Positions 36,179 through 44,519 of a stretch of 44,519 nucleotides of DNA are shown here, in pieces. The DNA is from Xanthomonas floridensis (GTDB lineage: Bacteria > Pseudomonadota > Gammaproteobacteria > Xanthomonadales > Xanthomonadaceae). The stretch lies in assembly GCF_001642575.1 (NCBI RefSeq), contig NZ_LXNG01000027.1, forward strand, positions 1-44,519, written 5' to 3'. The position numbers and the translations under genes were made by a program. A model generated the notes under the pieces. It was not told the origin of the DNA. It saw only the letters and a list, made by a program, of their open reading frames with translations, and ran no database searches. Numbering within the stretch: the first letter of the stretch is position 1; each line of letters begins with the position of its first letter.

Positions 36179-36795
36179 GGCTGCTTCTCCTGGAGGGGGC
36201 TCGGTGCAGCCGGCGCCGGCGCGGTGCGCGACTCGCTCGGCACGGCGCCTACCGGCGCCTGTGCGCTGGTGCTCTGCAATGCATGTGGTGCGGGCACCAG
36301 CGTGTCGTGCGGGGACGGTACCGGCGTCTGGTGCGGCGCCGGGGCGATCGGCTGCGCCTGCGCAATGACGGGTGCGGCAGCCGCGTGATCGGAAGCATCT
36401 GCTGCGTCGGCGGCCAACTCGCCACCCGCGCCTGCCGCCAGATCCGCATGCGCCAGCTCCAGCGGCGTGGCCGCCGGCGTGGCGCTGCTACGGATGTCGA
36501 TATCGCGGCTGACATCGTCATGCAGCGTGCGCGCACCCTGCTCGACCTGCTGCTGCGTGTTGCGCAGCTGGTCTTCGGCTTCGCGCAGCGAGGCCTGCAC
36601 GTCCTGCAGGCTGCGCTTGAGCTCTTCGGCTTCCAGCTCGCGTTCCAGCTCCTGCTTGACCGAATCCCACTGCGCACGCGCGCGGCGCACCCACAGCCCG
36701 GCAAAGCGGGCAGCCTTGGGCAGGCGCTCGGGACCGAGCACCACCAGGGCAACAATCGCGATCAGCGTCAGTTCGCCAACACCAATGTCAAACAC
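36175..36795 (-). CDS. tatB: TatB, twin-arginine translocase subunit
   Basis: The protein has 206 residues. An N-terminal transmembrane helix (MFDIGVGELTLIAIVALVVL) with the conserved Glu is followed by GPERLPKAAR. An amphipathic/coiled-coil region follows (QELERELEAEELKRSLQD). A Pro/Ala/His-rich unstructured tail makes up the last 90 residues, as common in xanthomonads. It starts with GTG at 36795, 15 bases after the tatA stop. Confidence 0.95.
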   Translation of the reverse strand: MFDIGVGELTLIAIVALVVLGPERLPKAARFAGLWVRRARAQWDSVKQELERELEAEELKRSLQDVQASLREAEDQLRNTQQQVEQGARTLHDDVSRDIDIRSSATPAATPLELAHADLAAGAGGELAADAADASDHAAAAPVIAQAQPIAPAPHQTPVPSPHDTLVPAPHALQSTSAQAPVGAVPSESRTAPAPAAPSPLQEKQP

Positions 36796-36810
36796 CGACG
36801 CTGCTCCGGA

Positions 36811-37044
36811 TCAGCGCGCGTCGCGGTCGCGGTCGCGTTCGGCCTGCGCCTCACGCGTCTGCTCGGCAGTGCGGGAGTCGTCGCCGAGCTTGCCGGCCGG
36901 CTTGTCGTCGTCGTGCATGCCTTTCTTGAATTCCTTGACCGCGCTGCCGAGATCCTTGGCACCGCTGGTGAGCCGCTTGGTACCGAACACCAGCAACACG
37001 ATCACCAGCACGATCAGCCAGTGCCAAATGCTGAAACCGCCCAT
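36811..37044 (-). CDS. tatA: TatA, twin-arginine translocase pore subunit
   Basis: This 77-residue protein starts [20 protein letters not shown], a single membrane helix. The conserved [20 protein letters not shown] hinge and amphipathic helix follow, then a charged, degenerate tail rich in Asp/Arg (ERDRDRDAR). It is the first gene of tatABC. The ATG at 37044 is preceded by GCGAGCAGATC; no perfect Shine-Dalgarno was seen. Confidence 0.96.
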   Translation of the reverse strand: MGGFSIWHWLIVLVIVLLVFGTKRLTSGAKDLGSAVKEFKKGMHDDDKPAGKLGDDSRTAEQTREAQAERDRDRDAR

Positions 37045-37117
37045 GATCTGCTCGCTTGCTGAGAAAGAAGGAAGACGCAGGATACCCCAGCGCACCGCGC
37101 AGGGGGATGACAGTCGG

Positions 37118-38023
37118 TCAGCGCGTTCCGTCCAGGGACTCGGTGCGGATCTCGCCCTCGGATACCGGCTGGAAGCCTTGCTGGGCCGGCGGCGTGGCGG
37201 CGGGCTGCATCGGCACCGTGCTGGCGGCGTTGGCCGGCGGCGGTGGTGCGGGCTGCGCCGGGGCCTGCGTGGTGGTCGCTGCGCGCGGCGGAGGCGGCAC
37301 ACTGTCGCTGTCGTCGCCATCGCTGTTGCGATTGGCACGTGCGGTGTAGGTGACCTCTTCCAGACGGTCGCGGAAGGCCACCACGTCGGTGGAGGGGCGC
37401 TCGTTGGTGCGGCCCTCGAAGATCATGCGCGGGGTGGCGCCGCCGCCGTAGGCGTTGAGGTCGGCGGCATCGTCGATCTGCAGCACCGCGCCATCCAGCG
37501 CCACACCGGCAAACAGCCCGCGGGCGCGCGACCACGACCAGATCTCGGCCTTGAGCTGGCCGTCGGTGGCGGCGGCGGCATTGCGGCCCACCGGGCCTGC
37601 GGCCACGCCGGCATCGGCGCCCAGGGTGAACTTGCCGTTGACGATGTTGTCCAGGCTGCGGTCGTTGCGGAACACCAGCACCACGTCGGAGGACTGCACA
37701 CCGGCCTGGAAGCCGATGCTGCCGCCGGTGAGCTTGACGAACACCGGCTGCGACCAGCTGCCGTCGGCATTCTTCATCGACATCAGGCCATGACCGCGGC
37801 GACCACCGATCACCAGGCCGGCCTTGAGCGTGTCGGGGATGACCACGATGGCGCGTGCCTCGTCGAGCAGCTTGTCCGGGATGGACTGCTCGGGAATCTT
37901 CATGATCTCGTTGAGCACCCGCACCGCGTTACGCGCACGCTGGTCCTCTTCCGGGCCGGCAACGGCATGGCCGGCGGCAAGGGTCAGCGACAACAACAGG
38001 GCCAGGCGCGACAAACGAGGCAT
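37118..38023 (-). CDS. SYLF (Ysc84/DUF500)-domain exported protein
   Basis: The 301-residue precursor has a signal peptide ([17 protein letters not shown], cut before GPEED). The SYLF domain spans roughly residues 40-230: [55 protein letters not shown], then [20 protein letters not shown] and [15 protein letters not shown] proteins bind phospholipids in eukaryotes; the bacterial role is unclear. The last 75 residues are a Pro/Ala/Gln-rich tail. The ATG at 38023 begins the signal peptide. It is divergent from hemH with a 162-base gap. Confidence 0.88.
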   Translation of the reverse strand: MPRLSRLALLLSLTLAAGHAVAGPEEDQRARNAVRVLNEIMKIPEQSIPDKLLDEARAIVVIPDTLKAGLVIGGRRGHGLMSMKNADGSWSQPVFVKLTGGSIGFQAGVQSSDVVLVFRNDRSLDNIVNGKFTLGADAGVAAGPVGRNAAAATDGQLKAEIWSWSRARGLFAGVALDGAVLQIDDAADLNAYGGGATPRMIFEGRTNERPSTDVVAFRDRLEEVTYTARANRNSDGDDSDSVPPPPRAATTTQAPAQPAPPPPANAASTVPMQPAATPPAQQGFQPVSEGEIRTESLDGTR

Positions 38024-38185
38024 GACAAGCTCCAAGGGGCGATCCGTCAAAGATAGCAATGGCGCGACGGTAGTGGTGGCGCAATGAATCGGTGGTGAGC
38101 GCAATCGGCGCCCAAGATGGCGCCGATTGCACCGATCGGCGCGCTTTTGTCGGCAGGGTTGCCCGGCTCTGCCAGAATGGTGCGC

Positions 38186-39142
38186 ATGAACACGACACCC
38201 GATTCCGCCCTGCTGGTCGTCAACCTTGGTACGCCCGAAGCGCCCACCGCGCCGGCCGTGCGCCGCTACCTGGCCGAGTTCCTCAGCGACCGCCGCGTGG
38301 TCGCGATTCCGCCGCTGTTCTGGAAACCGCTGCTGTACGGGGTGATCCTGCCGATCCGCGGGCCCAAGTCCGCCGAGAAATACGCCAAGGTCTGGCTGCC
38401 GGACGGCTCGCCGCTGGCGGTGTATACCCGGCGCCTGGCCGAGGGACTGAAGGACGTCATGCCCGACTGGCAGGTGGAATGGGCGATGCGCTACGGCGAG
38501 CCGGCGCTGCGCAACACGCTTGATGGCCTGCGCGCACGCGGTATCAAACGCATCGTGGTGCTGCCGCTGTATCCGCAGTATTCGACCACCACCACCGCCT
38601 CGATCCAGGACGTGGTGGATGCATGGCGGCCCAGCGCACCGGAGGTCGAGGTCAGCGTGATCCAGGACTATTGCGAGGACGCCGGCTGGGTGGCGGCGAT
38701 TGCCGATTCCATCCGCGCGCACTGGCAGGTACACGGGCGCAGCGAGAAGCTGATGTTCTCCTTCCACGGCCTGCCGCAACGCGTGGCCAATGCGGGCGAC
38801 CCGTACCCGCAGCAGTGCGAGCGCAGCGCGCAGGCGATCGTGTCCGCGCTGGGCCTGGGCGCGGACGAGTGGCAGATGGGCTACCAGTCGCGCTTCGGCT
38901 CCGAGCGCTGGCTGCAGCCATATGCAGAGCCCACGCTCTGGAAACTGGCCGAAGGCGGTGTGCGCAGCTTCGACCTGGTGTGCCCGGGCTTTGCCACCGA
39001 TTGCCTGGAAACCCTGGAAGAAGTGGCGCTGGGCTTTGCCGAAACCCTGGCCGAACGCGGTGCCACGCTCAGCTACATCCCCTGCCTCAACGCCACCCCG
39101 GCACATGCGCAGGCATTGGCCGCACTGGTGCGTCGCGCGTGA
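38186..39142 (+). CDS. hemH: Ferrochelatase
   Basis: The protein has 318 residues. It inserts iron into protoporphyrin IX in the last step of heme synthesis. Hallmarks are [54 protein letters not shown], the active-site [10 protein letters not shown] with its catalytic His, [15 protein letters not shown] and [14 protein letters not shown]. The ATG at 38186 begins [10 protein letters not shown] just before the conserved strand. Its stop overlaps the GTG of the following hydrolase gene. Confidence 0.96.
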   Translation: MNTTPDSALLVVNLGTPEAPTAPAVRRYLAEFLSDRRVVAIPPLFWKPLLYGVILPIRGPKSAEKYAKVWLPDGSPLAVYTRRLAEGLKDVMPDWQVEWAMRYGEPALRNTLDGLRARGIKRIVVLPLYPQYSTTTTASIQDVVDAWRPSAPEVEVSVIQDYCEDAGWVAAIADSIRAHWQVHGRSEKLMFSFHGLPQRVANAGDPYPQQCERSAQAIVSALGLGADEWQMGYQSRFGSERWLQPYAEPTLWKLAEGGVRSFDLVCPGFATDCLETLEEVALGFAETLAERGATLSYIPCLNATPAHAQALAALVRRA

Positions 39143-40029
39143 GGCTGGAGCCGTTTGCGTGCGAACTGGCCATCGGCCAGGTGACCGGGTTGCGCAACAC
39201 CGAGCGGGGACAGCGCCGGGTACTGGCATTGCATGGCTGGCTCGACAATGCGGCCAGCTTCGTGCCGTTGAGTGCGCACCTGCAGGCGCCGGACCTGGAT
39301 CTGGTGCTGCTGGACCTGCCCGGCCACGGCCATAGCGCGTGGCTGCCGGTGGGCGCCGAATACACGCTCAGCAGCGCCATTCACAATCTGCTGCAGGTGG
39401 CCGATGCGCTGGGCTGGGAGCGGTTTACCCTGCTCGGCCATTCGCTGGGCGGCGGGGTGGCCAGCCTGATGGCCGCCGCTGCGCCGGAACGCATCGAGGC
39501 GCTGGTGGTCATCGAGGCCCTGGGCGCCCTGGCCGAGCCGGTGGAAAGCACTGCCGAACGGCTGCGCGATTCGGTGCGCTCAACCCGTAGCCTGTCGCAG
39601 CGGCCGTTGCGGGTGTTTGGTTCGATGGAAGCGCCAATCCGTGCTCGCATGATGGCCAATCAGCTCACCGAGCCGGCGGCACGGCTGTTGGTGGAGCGCG
39701 GCCTGCGCGTGGTCGAAGGCGGCTACAGCTGGTGCACCGATCCACGCCTGACCCTGCCCACTGCCATCCGCATGACCGAAGCGCAGATCGACGCAGTGCT
39801 GTCGTCCATCGGGTGCCCGACGCAGGCGATTTTCGCCACGCCGGCACAGCCGTATTTTTCCGATGCGCTGCGCGATCACCGGGTGGCGATGGTGCCGGAC
39901 GCGCGCCTGGAACTGTTGCCGGGCACGCACCATGTGCATATGGAAACACCGCAGCCGGTGGCGGCGGTGATCAATGCGTTTCTGGCGTCATTGCCATTGC
40001 CATCGCCACGCACATGCAGCGAGAGATGA
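39139..40029 (+). CDS. Alpha/beta hydrolase
   Basis: The 296-residue alpha/beta hydrolase has the oxyanion [10 protein letters not shown] motif, the nucleophile elbow [11 protein letters not shown] near residue 100 and a catalytic His in [10 protein letters not shown] near the C-terminus. No signal peptide is seen. It starts with GTG overlapping the hemH TGA (GTGA), so the two are coupled. The substrate is unknown; hemH-linked hydrolases of this kind are common in xanthomonads and pseudomonads. Confidence 0.88.
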   Translation: MRLEPFACELAIGQVTGLRNTERGQRRVLALHGWLDNAASFVPLSAHLQAPDLDLVLLDLPGHGHSAWLPVGAEYTLSSAIHNLLQVADALGWERFTLLGHSLGGGVASLMAAAAPERIEALVVIEALGALAEPVESTAERLRDSVRSTRSLSQRPLRVFGSMEAPIRARMMANQLTEPAARLLVERGLRVVEGGYSWCTDPRLTLPTAIRMTEAQIDAVLSSIGCPTQAIFATPAQPYFSDALRDHRVAMVPDARLELLPGTHHVHMETPQPVAAVINAFLASLPLPSPRTCSER

Positions 40030-40169
40030 CGTGTACGGGCACTGGTGCCTGTGATGCTGCCATTGGCTGACCCGGCAGCTGCACCATCCCTCGGCGCGCC
40101 CGATGGCTGCAGGTGCGCGCCGGGTGGCGACAGGACGCCTGCATGGCAGCACGCCGGCAGGGAAATCGC

Positions 40170-40460
40170 GTGACGCGTCAGCCCGTGCAGTTGCTCGTGG
40201 CGATCGAGGGCTTCGACCTGTGGAGTTCACCCTGGACCTTCCTCGACACGGTGCGTGCGGCACCACCCCTGGATGCGGACGATCGCCGGTTGCTGGACGC
40301 ACTCTGGGCGGTGGCCTGCCATGCCGAGCATTGGACGACGACGTGCACGCTCCAGACGGGCACTGCAGCTGCCGAGACGGCGCTGGCCCAGCGCTACGCC
40401 TGGCTGTCGCCGCTGGCCTGCAGGCAGCTTGCCAGGGCGGCATCCTACCAATGGCGCTAA
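40170..40460 (+). CDS. Small hypothetical protein, 96 residues
   Basis: The frame starts with GTG at 40170 preceded by CAGGGAAA, a good Shine-Dalgarno sequence. The product begins MTRQPVQLLVAIEGFDLWSS and has an even helix-like composition with Trp and Leu spread through it. No family is recognised. The in-frame extension upstream to 40113 is Arg-rich and less protein-like. It lies between the hydrolase gene and the convergent metallopeptidase gene. Coding status rests on composition and the ribosome-binding site only. Confidence 0.5.
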   Translation: MTRQPVQLLVAIEGFDLWSSPWTFLDTVRAAPPLDADDRRLLDALWAVACHAEHWTTTCTLQTGTAAAETALAQRYAWLSPLACRQLARAASYQWR

Positions 40461-40606
40461 CGCGTGGCGGACGCAGTGCGACGGCACTCTAGCCGTGCAA
40501 TGCGACGCCCTTGTGCCGGGGCGAGGACGCGTCCGGCCTTGTGCAAACCTGACGCACTCGGCATTGCGCACTGGCTGAATTGCGCCTTGCGGAGCACACC
40601 GATCGG

Positions 40607-41392
40607 CTAGGTCGGTTGCAGCAACCGCCGCAGCTGCGCCTTGAGCTGGCGGCCCTGGTCGTGGAAATAGCTGCGCTCGTCGCGCCAGGCGGGAAAACGC
40701 CGCTCCACTTCGGCCCAGAACGCCGGCGAGTGGTTGGCCTGCAGCAGATGGCAGAGCTCATGCACCAGCACGTATTCGAATGCCGAGGAGCGGCCGAGCA
40801 CCAACGCCAGATCCAGCGCCATCGAACCGTCCGGTGCCAGCGAGCCCCACTGCGAAGACATCACCTTCAGCCGCAGGCGCGCCGGTGGGCGCGGCAGCCC
40901 GGGCAGATAGGTGGGCAGCCAGCGGCCGACGTCGGCGCGCGCCTGCGCTTCGTAGAATTCCTTCAGCGTGCGGCGCAGGCCGGCTTCGCCCAGCCGTGCC
41001 GGCACATGGAAGTGCGCGCCGTCGTCATCGAGTTCGATGCGCGCGTAGCGCCCTTCGTGCCAGGACAACGGCAGCAGCGCGCCACGCAAGGGCAGCAGCC
41101 CGGGCACGCCACGTTGCAGCGCCGGAAATGCATCGACCTGCTGGTAACGCGACAGCTGGGTGCCCAGCCAATCCAGATGCGCGTGCACGAAGCGCTCGCC
41201 GGCCACCAGGCTCGCACGCAGCGGCAGGGTGAGCCGTGCGCCGCGCTCGTCCACGCTGAGCTTGATCCGCCGCGCACGTGGGTCGCGCACGCGCAACACG
41301 TCGATCTCGCTGCCGTCCAGCTGCACACGCAAGCAATCGCGTTCGATGACGTGCGGGGTGGGCGCGATCAGGCGGCGGACGGGCTTGAACAT
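40607..41392 (-). CDS. YgjP/DUF45-type zinc metallopeptidase
   Basis: The protein has 261 residues. It has the zinc motif VLVHELCHLLQANHSPAFW (HExxH plus distal His) near residues 208-226, preceded by VMSSQWGSLAPDGSMALD. These are features of the YgjP/SprT-like M48-related family DUF45. The N-terminal part contains RARRIKLSVDERG, matching the family's opening strand. Cytoplasmic; no signal peptide. Substrates are unknown. The ATG at 41392 (MFKPVRR) was chosen over GTG at 41398. Confidence 0.85.
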   Translation of the reverse strand: MFKPVRRLIAPTPHVIERDCLRVQLDGSEIDVLRVRDPRARRIKLSVDERGARLTLPLRASLVAGERFVHAHLDWLGTQLSRYQQVDAFPALQRGVPGLLPLRGALLPLSWHEGRYARIELDDDGAHFHVPARLGEAGLRRTLKEFYEAQARADVGRWLPTYLPGLPRPPARLRLKVMSSQWGSLAPDGSMALDLALVLGRSSAFEYVLVHELCHLLQANHSPAFWAEVERRFPAWRDERSYFHDQGRQLKAQLRRLLQPT

Positions 41393-41398
41393 GCGCAC

Positions 41399-41721
41399 AG
41401 GATAGCGCCGCGATGTGTCAGGTGGTGAGACAGGGCGATCGATTCATTCGATGCTGGCGCGACTTGGAGCGGCTAACGCAGCGACGTTGCCCATAACGAG
41501 GTTGGCGCGACCGACTCCGCTCCCGTCCGTACGCGACCACTTTAGGAGCCGTGTCCTTGCAGATTGCGGCATCCCTGGCGGCATGGATGCCGCCAGGGGG
41601 CCTGCAGGGATGGATTCACGCGTGTCCCGGAACTGGCGAAGGCAGTGCGCTTTCGCCTCGTCCAACGCCCTGACGTGAAACCCCGGAGCGCGCCTCAACG
41701 ACGCTACGGCTCCAGGCCGGG
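41399..41721. other. Intergenic region between the YgjP-like gene and rdgC
   Basis: No gene is seen in these about 320 bases. They contain a perfect long hairpin (41573-41598) that looks like a third dispersed repeat type. An AGGAGCCGTG-type sequence just before it may belong to the same element. Confidence 0.6.
41573..41598. repeat. Perfect 12-bp-stem hairpin, likely dispersed repeat
   Basis: CCCTGGCGGCAT and ATGCCGCCAGGG pair perfectly with a two-base GG spacer. It lies downstream of rdgC (minus strand), where it could act in termination or mRNA protection. No T-run follows. Confidence 0.7.
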
Positions 41722-42627
41722 TTACTCGGCCTTGCTCAGCTTCAACGCGGTTTCCAGCAGCAGGAACAGCCGGCGGATTTCGGCGCTCATCAGCGCAAAG
41801 CGTGCGTCGAGTTCGGCGCGCGCGCCGTCGTCCTCGCTGTGTTCGAGCTGGTCCAGCGCGCCGTCGAGGAACTTGAGCTTGCGGATCACCAGGTCGTCGC
41901 CGAGCACGAACGACAGGTTGTCGTCCATCACCAGGGCCAGCTTGGTGACCTGCTTGCCGGCTTCCAGGTGCTTGTCGATCTCGTCGCCGCGCAGCTCCTG
42001 ATGCTGGCACTTGACCACCGCGCCGCCTTCGATCGGGTCCTTCATCTCGCATTCTTCGCCCAGGCTCAGGCCCTCGGGCAGGGGCTCGCCGGCGATCCAG
42101 CCGGTGAGGATGGCGCGCGGGGCGACTTCGGCATTGAGCGGCAGCGCCGGGAAGCTGCCGAGCGCGCCGCGGATCTCGCTCATCACGTTCTCGCCGCTCT
42201 TGCGGCTGGAGGTGTTGACCGCGATATAGCCATGCTGCAGGTCCAGGATGGCGTCGGTGCGCGAGCTCTTGACGAAGGCGCGCGGCAGCAATTCATGGAT
42301 CAGGTCGTCCTTCAAACGCTTGCGCGCCTTGCCGCCGGGGCGGCGGCCTTCCTTTTCCTCGATCTCGGCGACCTTGCGCTCGAGCAAATCGTTGACTACC
42401 GCACCGGGCAGGATCTTGTCCTCGCCACCGACGGTGAGCCACAGGAAGTCTTCCAGTCGGTGCGAGAGCACTTCCTGCTCGTCGCGGCCGAAGGGCGAAA
42501 TGAAGCCGCGCGAGCTCATTTCCAGCGGGCCGACCGGCTTGAGCTGCACTTGCGGCAGCAGCGTTTCGATCTGGGTGAAATCCAGCGTGGTGGGAAAGCG
42601 GAACAGGGTGAGATTGCGAAAGAACAT
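41722..42627 (-). CDS. rdgC: RdgC, recombination-associated DNA-binding protein
   Basis: The 301-residue protein matches RdgC from end to end: MFFRNLTLFRFP opening, MSSRGFISPFGRDEQEVLSH, a KILPGAVVNDLLERKVAEIE helix, the basic GKARKRLKDDLIHELLPRAF, then LDLQHGYIAVNTSSRK. RdgC forms a ring-shaped dimer around DNA and counteracts RecA filament formation. It lies 60 bases after ttcA on the same strand, so the two are probably co-transcribed. Confidence 0.96.
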   Translation of the reverse strand: MFFRNLTLFRFPTTLDFTQIETLLPQVQLKPVGPLEMSSRGFISPFGRDEQEVLSHRLEDFLWLTVGGEDKILPGAVVNDLLERKVAEIEEKEGRRPGGKARKRLKDDLIHELLPRAFVKSSRTDAILDLQHGYIAVNTSSRKSGENVMSEIRGALGSFPALPLNAEVAPRAILTGWIAGEPLPEGLSLGEECEMKDPIEGGAVVKCQHQELRGDEIDKHLEAGKQVTKLALVMDDNLSFVLGDDLVIRKLKFLDGALDQLEHSEDDGARAELDARFALMSAEIRRLFLLLETALKLSKAE

Positions 42628-42687
42628 GCGTAAGACCGAAGAAGAGAAACGTGGAGGTGGAAGACCGATGGCGACCGGGCGGGCGCG

Positions 42688-43602
42688 TCAGTCGCTATCG
42701 TCTGTGGTGTCGCCGGCGGCGTGCCAGGCGGTGGACGCATGCGCGACCGTGGCTGCGTCTGGCGCGAGGCCCAGGCGCATGAAATCGAACAGCGTGCGGT
42801 CGGCCAGCTGCTCGGGGCGCACGTCGCCGAGCGCGCGCGCAATCTGCTCGACCCGGCCGGGCTGCTCGTGGTCCCACTGCTGCAACATGCGGCCGACCTG
42901 CTGGCGCTGCAGGTTCTCCTGGCTGCCGCACAGGTTGCACGGGATGATCGGAAATCGCCGCAGCTGTGCGTAGGCGGCGATATCGGCTTCGCGCACATAG
43001 GCCAGCGGGCGGATCACCACATGCGCACCGTCGTCGCTGCGCAGCTTGGGCGCCATCGCGGCCAGGCGCGCGTGGTGAAACAGGTTCATGAAGAAGGTGG
43101 CGACGATGTCGTCGCGGTGGTGGCCGAGCGCGATCTTGGTCACCCCATGCGCTTGCGCATAGGCATACAGCGCACCACGCCGCAGCCGCGAGCACAGCGA
43201 ACAGAGGGTCTTGCCGGCCGGGATCACCCGGCTGACCACCGAATAGGTGTCCTGCTCGACGATGTCGAACGGCACGCCCAGTTCGCGCAGGTAGGCCGGC
43301 AGCACATGGGCCGGGAAGTCCGGCTGCTTCTGGTCCAGGTTCACCGCCACCAATGTGAACGGCACCGGCGCCTTGCGCTGCAGGTGCAGCAGCATGTCCA
43401 GCAAGGTGTAGCTGTCCTTGCCACCGGACAGGCACACCATCACCTTGTCGCCGGCCTCGATCATGCCGAAGTCGGCGATCGCCTGGCCCACCTGGCGCTG
43501 CAGCCGTTTGCCCAGGCGCAGCTGATCACGCTGCAACCGCTGGCGCGGGTCGCGCGGCGCGGGGTCGGCCAGGGGTTGCGGCAGCGGCAGGACAGCGGTC
43601 AT
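42688..43602 (-). CDS. ttcA: TtcA, tRNA 2-thiocytidine synthetase
   Basis: The 304-residue PP-loop enzyme makes 2-thiocytidine at position 32 of tRNA. It has the PP-loop [16 protein letters not shown], the Cys pair [10 protein letters not shown] that with CNLCGSQ holds an Fe-S cluster, and the [18 protein letters not shown] segment. The ATG at 43602 starts MTAVLPLPQ. An upstream in-frame region is open through a hexamer tract and a minisatellite (coding NPNPNP and a 16-residue repeat), giving a nominal 472-residue frame. I treat that as non-coding: a TACAAT -10-like box sits 10 bases before the ATG. Confidence 0.95.
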   Translation of the reverse strand: MTAVLPLPQPLADPAPRDPRQRLQRDQLRLGKRLQRQVGQAIADFGMIEAGDKVMVCLSGGKDSYTLLDMLLHLQRKAPVPFTLVAVNLDQKQPDFPAHVLPAYLRELGVPFDIVEQDTYSVVSRVIPAGKTLCSLCSRLRRGALYAYAQAHGVTKIALGHHRDDIVATFFMNLFHHARLAAMAPKLRSDDGAHVVIRPLAYVREADIAAYAQLRRFPIIPCNLCGSQENLQRQQVGRMLQQWDHEQPGRVEQIARALGDVRPEQLADRTLFDFMRLGLAPDAATVAHASTAWHAAGDTTDDSD

Positions 43603-43611
43603 GAGCCGCCC

Positions 43612-43617
43612 ATTGTA
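43612..43617 (-). promoter_or_regulatory. -10-like box for ttcA
   Basis: TACAAT on the minus strand, 10 bases ahead of the ttcA ATG, so the transcript would start within or just before the start codon (near-leaderless). A -35 at 16-18 bases would fall at the edge of the hexamer tract. Confidence 0.45.
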
Positions 43618-43627
43618 GCGGCCGGGG

Positions 43628-43689
43628 GGATTGGGATTGGGATTGGGATTGGGATTGGGATTGGGATTGGGATTGGGATTGGGATTGGG
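43628..43689. repeat. (GGGATT)10 simple-sequence tract upstream of ttcA
   Basis: Ten ATT units each flanked by GGG on the plus strand, uninterrupted. The tract lies about 25-90 bases upstream of the ttcA ATG and covers the predicted -35 and upstream promoter region. Runs of GGG at this spacing could form G-quadruplexes on the plus strand. Copy number is likely to vary by slippage. Confidence 0.95.
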
Positions 43690-43707
43690 TCGTGAGGCCA
43701 GAGGTGG

Positions 43708-43755
43708 CTGCCCCCATCCGCCCTTCGGGCACCTTCCCCCGTGAACGGGGGAAGG
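43708..43755 (-). repeat. REP hairpin repeat, family A copy 4
   Basis: On the minus strand the stem is CCTTCCCCCGT/ACGGGGGAAGG, then GCCCGAAGGGC, then GGATGGGGG. It is oriented opposite to copy 5 at 44013-44061. The two flank the 16-bp minisatellite. Confidence 0.8.
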
Positions 43756-43832
43756 ACGCAAGCCCTCGTCGACGGAGAGCGCCTCCCCCAACTCTTTCCC
43801 GGCAGTTTTCTCTCCTGGCGACTCCCTGTCTT

Positions 43833-44024
43833 GATGGTCCCTTCTCCTGCTGCTCCCTTCTCCTGATGCTCCCTTCTCCTGCTGCTCCCTTCTCTTGATG
43901 CTCCCTTCTCTTGATGCTCCCCTCTCTTGATGCTCCCCTCTCTTGATGCTCCCCTCTCTTGATGCTCCCCTCTCTTGATGCTCCCCTCTCTTGATGCTCC
44001 CCTCTCTTGATGCTCCCCTCTCCC
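43833..44024. repeat. 16-bp minisatellite, 12 units
   Basis: Twelve consecutive 16-bp units, consensus GATGCTCCCCTCTCTT, occupy exactly 192 bp. The first five carry variants (GCTG for GATG, TTCT for CTCT, CCT for CTT). Units 6-11 are identical. Unit 12 ends CTCTCCC and passes directly into hairpin repeat copy 5. The minus strand is free of stops in all three frames here and would encode a 16-residue periodic peptide. There are no unique spacers, so this is not a CRISPR array. Confidence 0.95.
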
Positions 44025-44061
44025 GCATGCGGGAGAGGGTGCCCGAAGGGCGGGTGAGGGC
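44013..44061 (+). repeat. REP hairpin repeat, family A copy 5
   Basis: The stem CTCTCCCGC/GCGGGAGAG and the second stem GCCCG/CGGGC are the same as in copy 1, followed by GGTGAGGGC. Its left edge is continuous with the last unit of the 16-bp minisatellite. Confidence 0.85.
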
Positions 44062-44240
44062 AGCACGCCAACGCACATCAACGGTATCCCCACATCCGAC
44101 AGCCATGGACCAGCTCGCATCTCGCAGCGCAGCAAGCCTTTCGGCGGCGGGCTGGGTAAAGTCCGCAGGACCGTTTCAGCTGGGATCGGCATGACACCTT
44201 CGGCTTCGCTGTATGGCGCGGCTTTTTTCAGTCGGCTTTT

Positions 44241-44254
44241 TGGTAGCGCTAACA
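44241..44254. promoter_or_regulatory. xyl-box, probable XylR operator
   Basis: TGGTAGCGCTAACA is a 14-bp near-palindrome identical, as I recall it, to the xyl-box bound by the LacI-type repressor XylR in Xanthomonas campestris. It lies 145 bases upstream of the xylA ATG, which supports xylose/xylan-responsive control. Confidence 0.85.
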
Positions 44255-44398
44255 TTTTGGGCATTGTGTAGCAGTACCCACATGCACAGCTGCGCTGCAG
44301 CGACGCGGCGCGACTGGTCGTTGCGCGTTCCGGCGTCGCAGTGTGCCTATGCCATCCCTCTCCCCCATGACATCCCCCTTTTTGCAGGAGCCCACCCC

Positions 44399-44519
44399 AT
44401 GAGCAACACCGTTTACATCGGCGCGAAGGAATATTTCCCCGGCATCGGCAAGATCGGCTTCGAAGGCCGCGACTCCGACAACCCGCTCGCGTTCAAGGTC
44501 TACGACGCCAACAAAAAAA
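44399..44519 (+). CDS. xylA: Xylose isomerase, N-terminal part (cut by window end)
   Basis: The first 40 codons read [20 protein letters not shown] and continue with [16 protein letters not shown], the start of the bacterial xylose isomerase family, which converts xylose to xylulose. GCAGGAG at 44385-44391 is a strong ribosome-binding site. An upstream xyl-box agrees with the assignment. The catalytic residues lie beyond the window. Confidence 0.92.

Noticed and set aside
43628..43689. Telomere-like repeat suggesting a linear end
   Set aside because: GGGATT is not the TTAGGG permutation, and the tract lies between ordinary chromosomal genes.
43833..44024. Possible CRISPR array
   Set aside because: Units are 16 bp, directly abutting, with no unique spacers and no cas genes.
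43603..44106. In-frame N-terminal extension of TtcA through the repeats (472 residues)
   Set aside because: The extension is only NPNPNP and a periodic peptide from non-coding repeats, and a TACAAT box lies just before the normal ATG.

Overview
The window is chromosomal DNA of a xanthomonad, most likely a Xanthomonas species. The evidence is high GC, many GTG starts, GHNS-free compact gene order, several families of Xanthomonas-type intergenic hairpin repeats, an IS481-family element at the left edge, and a xylose isomerase start preceded by a 14-bp palindrome matching the Xanthomonas xyl-box. No rRNA, tRNA, CRISPR array or prophage was seen. Assignments rest on reading translated sequence and motifs; no database search was run.

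Left part (1-9.3 kb). A truncated IS481-family element (1-303) abuts a broken TldD-like fragment. Next comes a sugar-acid module: a GH94 phosphorylase resembling cellobionic acid phosphorylase, co-transcribed with a GPH-family symporter and divergent from a gluconokinase. A small DUF2007-like protein and a secreted PQQ-type beta-propeller dehydrogenase follow. Together they suggest uptake of an oxidised disaccharide, phosphorolysis to glucose-1-phosphate and gluconate, and phosphorylation of gluconate. A compact minus-strand operon (9298-8202) then encodes two diverged type II dehydroquinase-like proteins without the usual catalytic residues, plus a 75-residue unknown.

Middle (9.5-25 kb). An Hsp70 of the HscC type is flanked by two paralogous membrane-anchored J-domain-like proteins whose HPD motif reads RPD. 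It is followed by a TerD-family gene with an apparent one-base frameshift. The tamA-tamB outer-membrane assembly pair is divergent from a large TonB-dependent receptor, which ends at a textbook terminator.

Right part (25-44.5 kb). glyQ-glyS run on the minus strand, followed with a 1-base overlap by a TPR-sulfotransferase. glyS carries an in-frame hairpin repeat and a low-GC patch. An orphan GspE/PilB-type ATPase, a class I glutamine amidotransferase and a polytopic membrane protein follow. The tatABC operon has a PD-(D/E)XK-like accessory gene behind it. Then come a SYLF-domain secreted protein, hemH with an overlapping alpha/beta hydrolase, a small unknown gene, a YgjP-type metallopeptidase, rdgC and ttcA. 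The ttcA-xylA interval is repeat-dense: a (GGGATT)10 hexamer tract in the likely ttcA promoter, two inverted hairpin repeats, and a 12-unit 16-bp minisatellite that merges into one of them, then the xyl-box and the xylA start.

The most unusual items are the tandem dead-dehydroquinase operon, the repeat-derived insertion inside glyS, the minisatellite apparently seeded from a hairpin repeat, the hexamer tract at ttcA, and the nuclease-like gene appended to tatABC.
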